Below are positions 36,901-49,440 of a DNA stretch of 64,000 nucleotides, one piece after another (position 1 is the first letter of the stretch; every line of letters begins with the position of its first letter). The DNA comes from Holothuria scabra. Its lineage: Eukaryota; Echinodermata; Holothuroidea; Aspidochirotida; Holothuriidae. The stretch is from positions 44,488,879-44,552,878 of the forward strand of contig CM074187.1 of the NCBI GenBank assembly GCA_037179385.1, read 5' to 3'. Both the position numbers and the translations under genes were made by a program. The notes below the pieces were generated by a model, which saw only the letters and a program-made list of their open reading frames with translations, made no database searches and was not told where the DNA came from.

Positions 36901-38480
36901 TTTTGTAACTTACCTATTTTTCATCAATTAATATAAATAAGCTCGACTAAGTCTCAGGTCTTGACTTCGTAGTAGCAGTCTCGTCTTCACTACTTAACTT
37001 CACCAACATGTTTGCTGCAGTGAGATTTTTAAATTCATGCTCGCACTTCACTTTGATGGCCCTTATATCTGGGGTGTTCCCATATGGTCTATGCAGACAG
37101 TTGTTTTCAGTCCAAAGTTGCTGTAACTCATAGGCCTAGTAGTATGGAAGTTTAAGTTTAACCTAGGGCTAGACTTGAAATCTGAAGCTGGTTAACGGTA
37201 TGTAGGCTAGGTCTGGGGCTTAGGCATGGCTAGACCTACGCCATTTATAGGCTTGAGTTATAACCCAAAATATAAAACTGTGGGTGACTAAAATTAGGTT
37301 AGGGCCTACCTATCTTACATACTAGTGCCCTTAAAACTTGGCGGTTCTGAAACATCGCCAAAAAACGCACGTGACAATTTTCTTGCCACCGGCTAGGATT
37401 CGCCACAGGCCAGCACGCAGAACAAGTTAGTGCGTCGGCCAGAAACATTCTAACGCCACGCGTTCATCATGGCGCACACGCCCAGTTTCTTAATTTAGGC
37501 GCACTTGATGTGCGTATTAGCTCGACACACATGAAGATTGGTTGCTGTCACGTCATAATGGATAACACACTCAGCTAGCGCGCGAATAATAACAATTACG
37601 CACTTCCCCAAAGGCGTCTTTTAAAATTGTCGTTGCGTCCATATCCATATCAGTTTGGTGGGCCATCTCTTCCAATCCTGTTAACTTCTAACTTACAAAA
37701 TTATATTTTTTACGTCCAAAAAAATGTTGTGTTTAATCTGTGCAGCCTTTACCGACATTCGACGACTGATGTCAGACTCTCATGGACCACCTATAAACAA
37801 ATGTAAGTGCGCAGTTAAATGATGGTAATGGTGAGATTTTAGGCCGCCATTACTGGGGACCATCCAAAATTTATCTTCTATTTTTGTATGCTTGTAGGCT
37901 ACCAAAACGAAGGTTACCGAAACTTTATCCCACAGCTCCTGTTGAACGCTTCTTGGAAACGAGTATCTGGGAAGGGGTTGTGGTACAGTTATACAAAAGA
38001 TTAGGAATATCAAACCTTGTGGCCACCCTGACGGTCATCCCTACAGGCTGCGCGCTTGGTTTAGTCTGTAAAGAATCAACATGAGACCGTGTGAACTGAA
38101 CACATCACATAGAGTAAATCGCCCGACCAGCTTGACCACCACAAAAGTAACAGCCAAGCTCGCTAGTAGTGTTGCGAGGGGATAACAGCATCTTAAAAAA
38201 CAATGTTCCGAAATCTCAGATAGGCAACTGGATTAAAGGGCAAGCGTTACAAAGATTGGATAGCATATTTCTCCAGTTCTTTCATAATCCGGTGTCATAA
38301 TTAAAATATATCCAAAAGATGTTGTTTTGGTATAAGGGGTGCACCTATAGTTCCAAGAACTTGATTGGTCTGTGCCATATTCTTTCAATTAAAGGATTGT
38401 GGCGTTATAGAGATTTTGTTTAGTAATTTTTGTCAATGACATTCTACTGTAGCATAAAAACAGCACGGATAAAACTTCTA
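36900..38480. other. unassigned insert inside the LINE, with a CpG-containing segment
   Basis: Separates the two LINE parts. At about 37330-37640 CpG is visibly more frequent than around it (CGCACGTGAC, CGCGCGAATA), and a GTCACGTCAT site is present. An ATG at 37723 opens MLCLICAAFTDIRRLMS and runs into a donor-like GTAAGT at 37802. No domain was recognised. Confidence 0.35.
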
Positions 38481-39560
38481 GCACATTTCTAGTTCCAATT
38501 CTATAACCAGCTTGCGCACATATTAGCGATGAGATATGCAACTCCATGGATTTCCCTCTTGTTTATCATACAAAGTACAGATTTAATGTTTCAAGCTTTT
38601 ACCAAATTTTAAAAAATGGAAGCACAACTTAAACGAAATTCCATCCCAATTTGTCGAAAGCTTTTTTATAATGGATCAAAAATAAGAAACCTGTTTTTTT
38701 TTCATTGCTATAAGACTATTCAATCTAAAACAAATGTTACATTCTCACCAATGAACCTGGATATGTCTTGAGAAAACCAGTCTAATTTTGACCAATCTAC
38801 TTCTGGATAACTGATTTTAACCTAGAAGCGATTATTTTGGCTCCAGTTTTATCGTCTGTATTTAAAAGGGATATGGGCCGATAATTAGTTAACAAAGAAG
38901 GATATTTTCTAGGTTAAGAGATAAGAGATATAACACTTCGTACCTGCTCAAACGAAAGCGAGCTTCGGTTATAACCCAAATTGATAGATGCAACAACATG
39001 ATAGCCAAGCAAGGGTTACACATGCTTATAAAAGTGTGCACTTAAGCCATCGCTCCAACGAACTTTGTCGTAATTTAAAAGCTTAAGAGCAGAACAGCAT
39101 TCTTCTTAAGTTTGTTCCCAATCCAAAAGTGTGCCATGTTCCGCACATACTTCGGATTGAATCACATAATAATTAAAATTAACTTATGTATTATGGAAAC
39201 TGTATCAAGAGGTGTAAAATACCGAATCTCCCTCAGAATCTCATTATGTTCGTTTATAAAGCGGTTCTCTGAGTTTTTAAGCGGACGAATATGATTTATT
39301 TTTTTATTTCGTTTTTCTAAGTTCAAAAAACTATTTAGTATTTTTTCGCCCTCTTAAACCCACCTTAACCTAGATCTAATGATAGTACACTAAGCTTATA
39401 GTCACAATGAGAAAGCAAATCGTTCCGTGCGGCATCAATCTGAGAAAGAATTTCCACAGACTTTGTTGGAAAAAGTCGTTCTACATTTTTTGGTGAAAAG
39501 TAGTTCCTCATTTTGACGATGCTCAAAAGCCTTCTGTTTAGCTTACCTCATAGAGGTAGG
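38480..39560 (-). pseudogene. L1/Tx1-like LINE relic, RT N-terminal half
   Basis: Minus-strand fragments in several frames: FLNLEKRNKKINHIRPLKN, which matches the block before the RT, then NYDKVRWSDGLSAHFYKHV, RPYPFLNTD-type (GPYPFLNTDDK), and a KAFDKLGWNF block near 38650. Order and orientation fit the 34900-36110 piece as one LINE split by an insert. Confidence 0.7.
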
Positions 39561-40089
39561 CGAAATTTAAATTTTAAGAATTTCCAATCGGGTACTTAAA
39601 ACTCGGGCTATCACCATCATCACGAATAATATTTTTAATAATTTTCAATAACCTTCAAGAATTTCTGCTGACGAAACTTTCCTTTAAAATGAAGACGACA
39701 CTACATTCACAAAATAGTACGTACTTTCGGTCAACCGGAATGAGACTGATATTAGAAAGTTGCCCTCTCTTTCTTTTTTCCTTTTTCCTCATTCAAACTT
39801 TCGTCAACACAATTTCCGAAGTAATCAAAAATATTTCCTTTCTTATTTTGATACTGGCATTTTAAGAACTCCTTGTCCGCTTGTATTCAAGAGAGACTAC
39901 AAGAAAACCGTTGGAAATGGTGTTTGGCATGGTTGGGTAGCGTCCGTGTGTTTCTGGATAATTAAAGAAACTCTCAAACCTTTCAGTTTGATCTCTGCCA
40001 AGAGCCGATCCAGACCAGCGGACTAAACTTGTAAAAACTATTCGATATTTGATCACAGTCTACCGTAGGAGCGATTCACACTGTATAAT

Positions 40090-42375
40090 GGGCAAATCAT
40101 CTCACCCAAAACTATACCTCTTTAGGGGGGGGGGGGGACAGGAACTCTCCATTGGCCCAGCTTTTTGACTGCTAATTCAAACAATGCAGACCACCGAAGC
40201 TTATATTACAAAGGATGAACTGTACTGAGAGTGTTTTGATTATACACATAGAGCCAGTGGCGTAGCTAGGATTTTTTCCAGGGGGGGGGGGGGGTGCAAA
40301 GGTATGAAATTTCCCCAAAACTTTTCCCGGTCAATGTGTATGTATTTCATATAAAATATAACAAACTTACAAGTATTAAAACATTACCATGTCCTTTCGT
40401 AATATTACCTGCATTTTAATCTTAAGGTAGAACAGAGCAATCGGAAATAACAAAGTATATTATTTTGGTAAACAATATCTGGTTTATTTATATGTATAAC
40501 GCAGTGGCGTACGCAGGATTTCTCTGAAGGGGAGGGGCATGCAGTATGGTCTAAGGGGAGGGGTGTCCGGAATTTTTTTGACGTTTTCAAGGAGCCTAAA
40601 TGCAAAATGGTGCAAGATTTTCGACTTTGACAGGAACAGTGTTAAAGTTGAATCGTGGTGGTACATAAGGATAAAACTGAAACTTTTGTGTCTTGACATG
40701 CATTTCTTTATGCCATTTATGCTACCTTATGAAGAAAAACTCGTCATTAAATTTGCACACTTTTAGGACTCAAAATAAAAGAGCATTGATCGGTTTGTGT
40801 GATTTTTCTTGGCCACAAACAGTTATTTTGTCATAAAGGTTATCTAAGCGGAGCGCCACCATTGGTTAGCGCGGAGCGTAGAGAAAATTTGGAAAAATCA
40901 GACCCCTATGGCCGGAAATAGCATTATCCAGGCTAATGCGAAGAATCTAGCCAGTCACTTCCTTTTTTGTCCTTTGCAATAAAATGCTCACTTCAAAATA
41001 TGTTTGCAAACTGCAAAGTGATCAGAGAGTTAGGAGCTAATTTTACCCCAAATATGTTATTTTTCCCAAAAGACCGAGCGAAGCGCCACCATTAGTTTGT
41101 GCGGAGCGTAAAGAAAATTTCGAAAAATCAGACCCCTCAGATGGTTAAAATAGGGTATTTATGCTTGTAAAGAGAATCTAAACATGAAGTATTTTTATCG
41201 ATGCCACCAGTGGGAAACAGAGTCTCCCTTTTTAAGTAAAAATTGGAATTTGACAGAATTTGCTTAGGTCTATTTGTAGGAATTAAAAAAAAAATGGCAT
41301 TACTGAAAGACCTTGCAGGGACAATCCTTCCCCTTTGAAAATTTTTGAAAAATTGGGCGTCCTTATAATTAATCTGGTGCCACATATGCTTTCTTTTGAA
41401 GTAAAATCTGTGTTTATAAAGTTAGACTACGTATTTTAAGAGCAAAGAAAAAATGGCATCTGTGAGGGGGGCATGACCCAATGGTCTCCTCTTTGCACGC
41501 CACTAAGGAGGCCTAATAGTGGCTCGATCACACAGGATATCCTGTTAGAAAAGTAGTCTGTTAAGTGAAGAAGGCTACAAGGTACTCATTGTCCATTTAT
41601 TGTTACACTCAAAGTGAGCAGAAAGCTATTTTCCCGAAATAGCTTGTAAGCCTCCAAGGATTAGGCTAAGTAACAAAATCTAAATGTGCCAACGGATCCC
41701 GTTAATTCTAATTTCTAGATTAACTTTAAGTTTATCGCTGGCCATGGATTGTTTCAGCCCCATCCATCGTTATGTATACAGAGTAAAATCGTACAGCTAC
41801 TGCTAGCTTGTAGAAGAACATAACAACCTCGGGGGTCTACGGTAGTGACTTGTCAGTCAGTTTTCACATCCTTTTACTGAATTCCCCGAGTATCACCTGG
41901 ATAACAGCTTCCTGTGCACTGAAATGCACTGATCATAACCCCGGTGCGTATACAAGCACAAGAGAACATTAAATCTGCTACGCGGCGATGACATTTCTGT
42001 GGAACGCGAATTGACGACACTGACGAAATCTGATTTAATTTGTTGCATGAAAATACGAATTATGTATGAGAAATGTCTCACAATTTCTAATTGTAACAAA
42101 ACTTTTGAGAAAAAACTTTTTGTAATAATAAGAAGATGCATTAAATTTAACCATTTTCATCAAATTTCCCCCCAAATTTTTCCAGGGGGCAACTTGCCCC
42201 CCCTGCCCCCCAGTGGCTACGCCACTGCATAGAGCTTTTCTATACTCACCCTGGAGCAATGAACGGAGATTGTGTCTGGATAAGGATTAATTTCAGACAA
42301 TTGTGGGAGGGGCTTAAGTAAGAAAGTTGGGAGAATTGGTACTGTTTGGGGTGAGAGTACTGGGCCTTTAAAAAG
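40090..42375. mobile_element. CTTTA-GGGCC TIR repeat, second copy, split by an hAT-like insertion
   Basis: Left part (to 40254) and right part (from 42236) align with the uninterrupted copy at 15771-16074 across GAGTGTTTTGATTATA and GGAGCAATGAACGGAGATTG. Confidence 0.7.
40255..42227 (+). mobile_element. nonautonomous hAT-like transposon, copy A
   Basis: 1973-bp element with 12-bp terminal inverted repeats CAGTGGCGTAGC / GCTACGCCACTG and a perfect 8-bp target duplication CATAGAGC at 40247-40254 and 42228-42235. An 8-bp duplication and CAGTGGCG-like ends point to the hAT superfamily. There is no transposase frame. The interior includes two GCGAAGCGCCACCATT-type blocks (near 40850 and 41085) and a nested-looking CAGTGGCGTACG start at 40503. 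Confidence 0.85.
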
Positions 42376-42376
42376 A

Positions 42377-42503
42377 AATTTCCTAACTGGCTAACGATAG
42401 CCCTAATCTCTAACCCTAACAAAGAATACAATCGATACAATTCAGTGAGAACAGCCTGCCAATCAAGAAAGACCTTTTTAAACAGTGCGCATCTACCCCT
42501 ACC
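42377..42503 (-). repeat. dispersed 130-bp repeat (GATTGGCTGCTG family), copy 2
   Basis: The inverted reading contains GATGCGCACTGTTTAAAAAG and TTGTATCGATTGTATTCTTT, aligning with 10957-11095. Confidence 0.7.
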
Positions 42504-43734
42504 GTAGCTGGTCGGAATTTCGCCCAATTCCGTCGGTAAGCACATGCAAGTTTTCTTGCTTAGTATTGTTAAATATCACACATTTGGAAAGATTCTAAGC
42601 TTGAAAGGTACATATTATACATCGTTTGTCATTGTGGGCCGAATTTCGTTAAGTTTAAGAATACGCAACAGTTTTGCCCAGTTGTCCAAATGACCGTAAA
42701 CGCTAAATAATACTTATTACAAAAACGAAGTATATCGATTGTTTTCGTGAATAAGATGATTAAAATATCCCGTGATGAATTGGTATATGACGATATGACG
42801 CTGACTTCCGAGTTGGACACAACCGGAAACTCCATTTTTGGTCGTTAACCCCTGACCATACCATGATTCGGGAAAATACTTATATTATAACGCTTAAGTT
42901 GGACTTTTGGTTTGCCCTAACCTTAAAAGGAACGTTTCACACAACGGAAATTTGGTTTCGTGTTTCACTTTGCAGGAAAAGTTATGTCCAATGATTCATG
43001 TGGGTAATTTGACGAACCTTATGTTTTTTCTTTATGTTCAACGTGCTAGATAGTAACAAGCCGAGAGTGTTTTTACCAAATGTGATTTGAGATTCTCTTT
43101 CAGTTTCGTTTTCCTATCAAACAAACAACACATGATATACACTTATGCAAATATAAACAGTGACTGTCATTGAAAACATTTATACTCTAGCACACTTAAG
43201 GGACTAGTATGGATGTGTTATTCCAACAACGGAATGCCAGCAATTTTGCAAATATGTAAACCGGGGTTGCCATGACCATGATTCTTCAAGCGCGAACCGC
43301 GAAGCCCTAGAAGTGAGCATTACTTAAAGAACTCTGAAAATTGGAAGCCAGATGAATTGGGGGTTATCTAAGACATCTTCACACCATTTCCATCTATCAA
43401 ACATCCTTCTCCAGTTTTTGTAGGTTTAATTTTGTAAGTTCAGCAGTGGTACAGGTTATATAGTCCATACGAAAATGTTTCCTTCATTGGTATGTTATGT
43501 GTGGTTCCACTTTAGACTGGACGGAAAGAACAGATATTACACATAGTCTTAGCCAAAAGGCCTCATAGAGGCCTAACTTACGTGTTACACGTGGGCTGTA
43601 AATCCCAACTAACTAACGTATATACCTCTAACAAAATAATACATGAAAATGTATTGCCATGCTTTTTATCATGTAATATGGTTTTACCCTTCCAAATTGT
43701 CAATTTTGAATCCCGCCCTCGATTTTGCTTCCTC

Positions 43735-44400
43735 TAATACATGGCGTAGCTACAGGGGCAGCCCCTGGTTCTGGAAAGTAAAGACGTGGGAAAATTTCCG
43801 TTTGCGACACTAGCCAATTACATTCTGGTTTTTCAACTCTGCTTTCATGAAATTCCGAATAGTCTCCAATGAAAACTCAAAAATGCAAAATTTTCCGCGC
43901 GCTTCGCGATGCGCGTAGCAATTTGCAGTTTCTACTGCAGTCGTGTTTGCTTATAAATCAGTTTCGTCAACTTTCCCGAGCTCTGGAAATGACAAAATCA
44001 ACAGATCATCAAATGATATCGGAAACTACACTGCTATTTTCGTGAATTTTTCTTTCATTAAATTCCAAGTTTTCTCAAATATAAGCTTTGGAACTTTAAA
44101 ATGTCGTCGGAGAGCCTCAATATGTAGGCCTTGGGCCTACATAACATTGTGAAGCAACAACGATCTTTGATCGCCGTGCAATCTCAGGCTCGCCGTGCAA
44201 TCTCAGACTCGCCAATGAAAAAAAATACAGATTCTTTAGTAGTTTCTCAATCTTTCACATTTCTTTTTATATAAAAACCCAGAATCAATTTTTTTCCAAA
44301 CGGAATCTCCATATTTTCAAATTTGTGTTTTTTAAAGGGCGAAAATTTTGATGCCCATCAAATTAATAACGATCTTTAAAAATCTTTTAAATTTTTAATG
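43735..44400 (-). repeat. dispersed hAT-like nonautonomous repeat, family 1
   Basis: Inverted relative to 6789-7746. Landmarks are ATGGCGTAGCTACAGGGGC at the left, CGCGCGCTTCGCGATGCG, AAAATGTCGTCGGAGAGCCT and AGCAACAACGATCTTTGAT. Confidence 0.6.
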
Positions 44401-46335
44401 ATATGACATATCCATACGCCAAGTGGGAGAGTTAGCTTTTCAATACTTCCTGTTTAGATAAACCTGATTGCAAGCCTTCAACCACACCAATGTACACCAA
44501 TGAAAACGTGTGAGATCGCTTGGAGTCCTAGTTTTCTTTGCAAAAATTAAACGTTACTATCTTGATATTTATAGTAAGAAACATACACATACAATTTCAG
44601 ATACCATGATGCATGAGGCCTCTTTTAATACCGGTTCACACCTTCATGTTACTTATTAACTACCATTTTACTGTTTGCTATCTCCTCTGCTTTCAAGCAC
44701 AGTTGATTGTTTCTTGTAGCATCATACACAACCTTCTGTGTGACTGGAATAATGGCCTGAAGTTCCAAGTCAAATGATACCACATTTCAATGCTCAAGGT
44801 GGAAAAATAATCATTATCTGGTTTGAAAGACATTTGAGAGTTTAACAGAACCCGAGAATTTGCAGCATGCATTAGAGATGGTTTGCTAAATCGTAACCTG
44901 TTATATGACAACATGATTCCACAGAACTGACGGTCGTCAAAATTGGCACTGAAGTGGGAAAGTCTGTCAAAGAATTTGAAAAAGTGTCTTGTCAAGAATT
45001 TTTGAAAACCGAATTTAACCGTTAATTACTCAATCATAAAACAATAATTTGTATGTAGGATATGGGCCGGGATTGTCAAAGTTTGACCATTGTCATTTAT
45101 GTGAGAAGAAAACCTAATAGGTTTGGAAAAATTTGTTGGATTTCACGAACCAACTCAATGAGCCGCTTCAATGTAACTTTTGTCAAGTCCAAGTTTAATG
45201 AACATTTTTAAATGGAACCGGAAAGTATGCAGAAGCTATCACAATAACTGTTCACCTGTTGAATTAGAAGAAGGGATAGATACTAATTATGGGGAATCAA
45301 ACTTTCTTGATTTGGTAGTGTATAAGGTTATCATTAGTTTACAATTCGAAGTCATCTGAACTTTTTTCTTTATGAAAAAGGAAAACCAAAACCTCTCAGT
45401 TTGCCAAGTTAAAATTCCTATTTCCAATAATCATTGACCGGTGTAAAAGAATGTTCCTTTTCCATTGTTTTCGTTTTAGTTGTTTACAATAATGACAGTT
45501 ACAATATGATTAAAATCTAGCAGACAGGGAGGTTGCATAGTAACTTCAATGATATAGTAGTTCCGTGCATTCTTATCACGTTACTTATCTCTTTGGTGTT
45601 GTTGTTACACCGTATTGACAATTCTTTATAGGCTATGAATCGTTTCAACAACTTCCTCGCTGAATAACCTTCTAGAATGTATTTGCTCCATCAGGTAATA
45701 GCTGACCGTCCAGGCCATATGTGGAATTTCGTTCACAATCTTGTAGGGAAACCATACACTTTGTTTTGTATTATGCAAATATATGATGATGTTGGTGTAA
45801 ACAAGTCAGTGTACTTTACCCGTGTCGAGGAATTATTAATGGCAGTGTGTCATGATTTCAAATCCAGCATTAGTTTGATGTGTATCAATATAGCCAAAGT
45901 TTAAAAGTTTAAGCGGACTGTGGGTTTCCCCTTTAAATCAACGGACTGTGTTTTCGGTAACTTAAGCCGGAGATGACAACTTCCGGAATTTTGTTGAAAT
46001 CCTATGTGCGTGGACAATATTAGGGGAATTGATCGGTACGGCAGCCATATTCATCGTTGTTTCTAATATCAAGTAAAACTCTGTGACGAACTTTCAGGAC
46101 TTACTGAGGATTTTTGTGAAAAAAGGAGGATGCGAGCAATACTTAAGATATCGATCATGATAGTTATTTATATTTTGCCGAGTGGGGCTCTCAGAGAAGA
46201 CGGTACAGGAGTTTGTCCTAAAAGAGAAACGTAAGTTTCAAAAATATTCTAATGTTAGCCAATTTTGCCATAGTACGAACTCAGAACTTTCGTCATTGAG
46301 ACTACGTCAACTCATATATTATACGTTGCTATACG
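44400..46335. other. no gene recognised
   Basis: Short ORFs only. The longest plausible one, at 45677-45904, has no recognisable domain or splice context. Confidence 0.5.
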
Positions 46336-46343
46336 TATCCTAT

Positions 46344-48651
46344 CATGGGCGTCCGCAGAAAAAAGGTCAGGGGGGGGGGGCAAAATTTCTAGATGGTCGC
46401 AAAACCTCGGAGTCACCATGAATTGACTTGAACGTGCGAAAATTTCAGCCCAAAATGCCTCCCAGATCGCCGGAAATGGCATTTCTAAAGCCTATTTTTG
46501 GCATAGAAACTTGGAAAACGCGTTTTGTTTGGGTTTTTGCTTTGATTTTTATACGTTTTTTCAAATTTTTGATCTTCCGGGAAGTGCCCTCCCTTGCCCA
46601 GGGCGTAGCTACTGGTAGCAGGGGGCAAATTGCCCCCCTGGAAAAAATTTGGGGGAAATTTGATGAATTTTCTTATTCTTACAAAAATTTCTCAAAATCT
46701 TTGGTAGAATAAGAAATTGCGAGACATTTTTCATACATAGTTCGTATTTTCATGCAACAAATTAACTCAGATTTCGTCAGTGTCGCATGAACCGGCCCTA
46801 CTCGTGTTCCGCAGAAATGTCCTCGCTGCGTAGCAGATTGAATGTTCTCTTGTATGCGCACTGGGGTTATGATCAGTGCATTTCAGTGCACACATTCAGG
46901 TATTTAACAACAGCTGATACAGTGCAACTAACACTGAAAGGCTGTAATTCCGAACTTATCCCTTTGTACACAGTCTCTGTGTTGTGCACTTTGGCAATTC
47001 AGTAAAAGGATGTGAAAACTGACAAGTCACTACCATAGACCCCCGGGGTTATTATGTTGTTCTACAAGCTATTAGTAGCTACGCCGATTTTACTCTGTGT
47101 TCGTAACGATGGATGGGGCTGAAAAAAAATCCATGGCCAACGATAAACTTAAAGTTAGTCTAGAAATTAGAATGAAAGGGATCCATTGGCATACTTAGAT
47201 TTTGTTACTTAGCCTAATCCTTGGAGGCTTACAGTCTAGTTCGGGAAAATAGCTTTCTGCTCACTTGGGGTGTAACAATAAACGGGTCAATGGGTACCTT
47301 GTAGCCTTCTACACTTAACAGACTGCTGTTCTAACAGGATATCCTGTGTGATCAAGCCACTATTAGGCCTCCTTAGTGGCGTGCGAAGGGCATACCATTG
47401 GGCCATGCCCCCCTCACAGATGCCACTTTTTCTTTGTTCTTAAAAATACGTAGTCTAACTTTATAAACACAGATTTTATTCAAAAGATAGCATAAGTGGC
47501 ACCAGATTGCTTAAAAGGACACCCAATTTTTCAATAATTTTCAAAGGGGAAGGATTGTCTTTGCAAGGTCCTTCAGTGATGCCATTTTTTTTTTAATTCC
47601 TATAAATAGACCTAGGCAAATTCTGTCAAAGTCCAATTTTTACCTAAAATGGTAGACTCTGTTTCCCACTGGTGGCATCGATAAAAAAAAAAAAACATGT
47701 TTAGATTCTCTTTAAAACATGAATACGCTATTTTTGGCCATCAGAGGGGTCTAATTTTTCGAAATTTTCTTTACGCTCCACGCCAACCAACGGTGGCGCT
47801 TCGTTCAGTCTTTTGGGCAAAATTACATTTGTATGGTCAAATTAGCTCTTAACTCTCTGATCACTTTGCAGTTTGCGAACATATTTTGAAGTGAGCGTTT
47901 TATTGCAAAAGACAAAAGAAGAAAGCGACTCGTTAGATTCTTCGTATAAGTCAGGAAAATATGCTATTTCCGGCCATCTGAGGGGTCTGATTTTCGAAAT
48001 TTTCTCTACGCTCCGCGCCAACCAATGGTGGCGCTCCGCTTAGATAATCTTTATGATAAAATAACGTTTTGTGGCCAAGAAAACCCACAATCCTGTACCG
48101 ATCAATGCTCTTTTATTTTGACTTCTAGAAGTGTGCAAATTTAATGACAAATTTTACTTCGTTAGGTAGCATAAATGGCATAAGAATGCATGTAAAGACA
48201 CAAAAGTTTCAGTTTTATCCTCATGAACCACCACGATTAACTTTTACCACTGTTCCTGTCAAAGTCGAAAATCTTGCACCATTTTGCATCTAGGCTCCTT
48301 AAAAACGTCAAAAAATTTCCGGACATCCCCTCCCCTTAGACCATATTGCATGCCCCCTTCAGAGAAATTCTGCGTACGCCACTGGGTTACTACATACAAA
48401 TAAACCAGATATTGTTTACCAAAATAATATACTTTGTTATTTCCGGTTGCTCTATGTTTCACTTTAAGATTAAAATGCAGGTAACATTACAAAATGACAT
48501 GGTAATGTTGTTATACTTGTAAATTTGCATATTTTATATGAAATACATACACATTGACCGGGAAAAGTTTTGGGGAAATTTCATACCTTTGCCCCCCTGG
48601 AAAAAATCCTAGCTACGCCATTGCCCTTGCCCTTACCTGCGGACGCCCATG
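46344..48651. mobile_element. outer hAT-like element hosting a nested transposon
   Basis: 15-bp terminal inverted repeats CATGGGCGTCCGCAG / CTGCGGACGCCCATG and a perfect 8-bp target duplication TATCCTAT at 46336-46343 and 48652-48659. Its own sequence is 46344-46598 and 48632-48651; the rest is the nested insert. Confidence 0.85.
46599..48623 (-). mobile_element. nonautonomous hAT-like transposon, copy B (inverted, nested)
   Basis: Inverted partner of 40255-42227 over nearly its whole length, with ends CAGGGCGTAGC and GCTACGCCATTG. A perfect 8-bp target duplication CCCTTGCC lies at 46591-46598 and 48624-48631, inside the outer element. No transposase. Confidence 0.85.
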
Positions 48652-48814
48652 TATCCTATGTCTTTGTATAATTTTATGAGTATGTAGGTGACAAAGGGTT
48701 TTCTAATAAGACTGTTAAAAATACCTGATGTGTTCTTGTTTAGAATCAGTGACCACACGGGAACTTCAGTATTGAAATATAACAGGCCATGCATATTGTT
48801 GTTACGTTACTTTG

Positions 48815-49440
48815 CAGGACTATCTGTGCTAAATACTTAGGTTTACTAATTGACGGTTTACTAATTGACGATAAGCTCTTGTTTAGAAATCATATTGATG
48901 ACCTGTGCAATAGCCTCGTTAAATACAACGGCATTTTCTATCGCCATAGGACGTCGTTTTCCCTCCCAGTTCCCATTCAACTCTATTATTCTCCTATTTA
49001 CTCAAAATTATCTTATGGAACAGAAATCTTTGGAGTAGATGGTGCCTCCACTTTGAGACCCTTTCAAATCTTACAGAATAGGGTCCTCAGACCCTAACTT
49101 TTCACAACGGCGCTACCCTACAAAAAAGCTACACAGTAATTTTGGGATTGCTAAGGCGAGTGACATTCACACTCTTAGGATATGTACAATTGTATTCAAA
49201 TATGTAAATAAAAAACTGCCCGAGATATTCTGTAACATTTACTCCATAAGGTCCTCATATGTTAACCTCACAAGAAATAATGCACTCTGCACAATTCCAA
49301 ACATGGGAAACTGTTGAATAATTATTGTCACAAAATCTGGAGGGATCTTCTAAATGAGTTTGAGTTTACTTCCACAGTTTAAATACAAAATGATACAACA
49401 GCTAAACAAGGTGGTGGAGGAGGACTGAGGAAGCATAGCT
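48815..49440 (+). pseudogene. LINE RT C-terminal relic, plus strand
   Basis: AKYLGLLIDGLLIDDKLLFR, HIDDLCNSLVKYNGIFYRHR and IYSKLSYGTEIFGVDGA match the region after the RT palm of CR1/Jockey-type LINEs. Later parts are broken by stops. A 15-16-base unit (TTTACTAATTGACG) is duplicated at 48841-48870. Confidence 0.7.

Noticed and set aside
46428..46712. ORF of 94 codons as a gene
   Set aside because: It crosses the boundary between two nested hAT-like elements.
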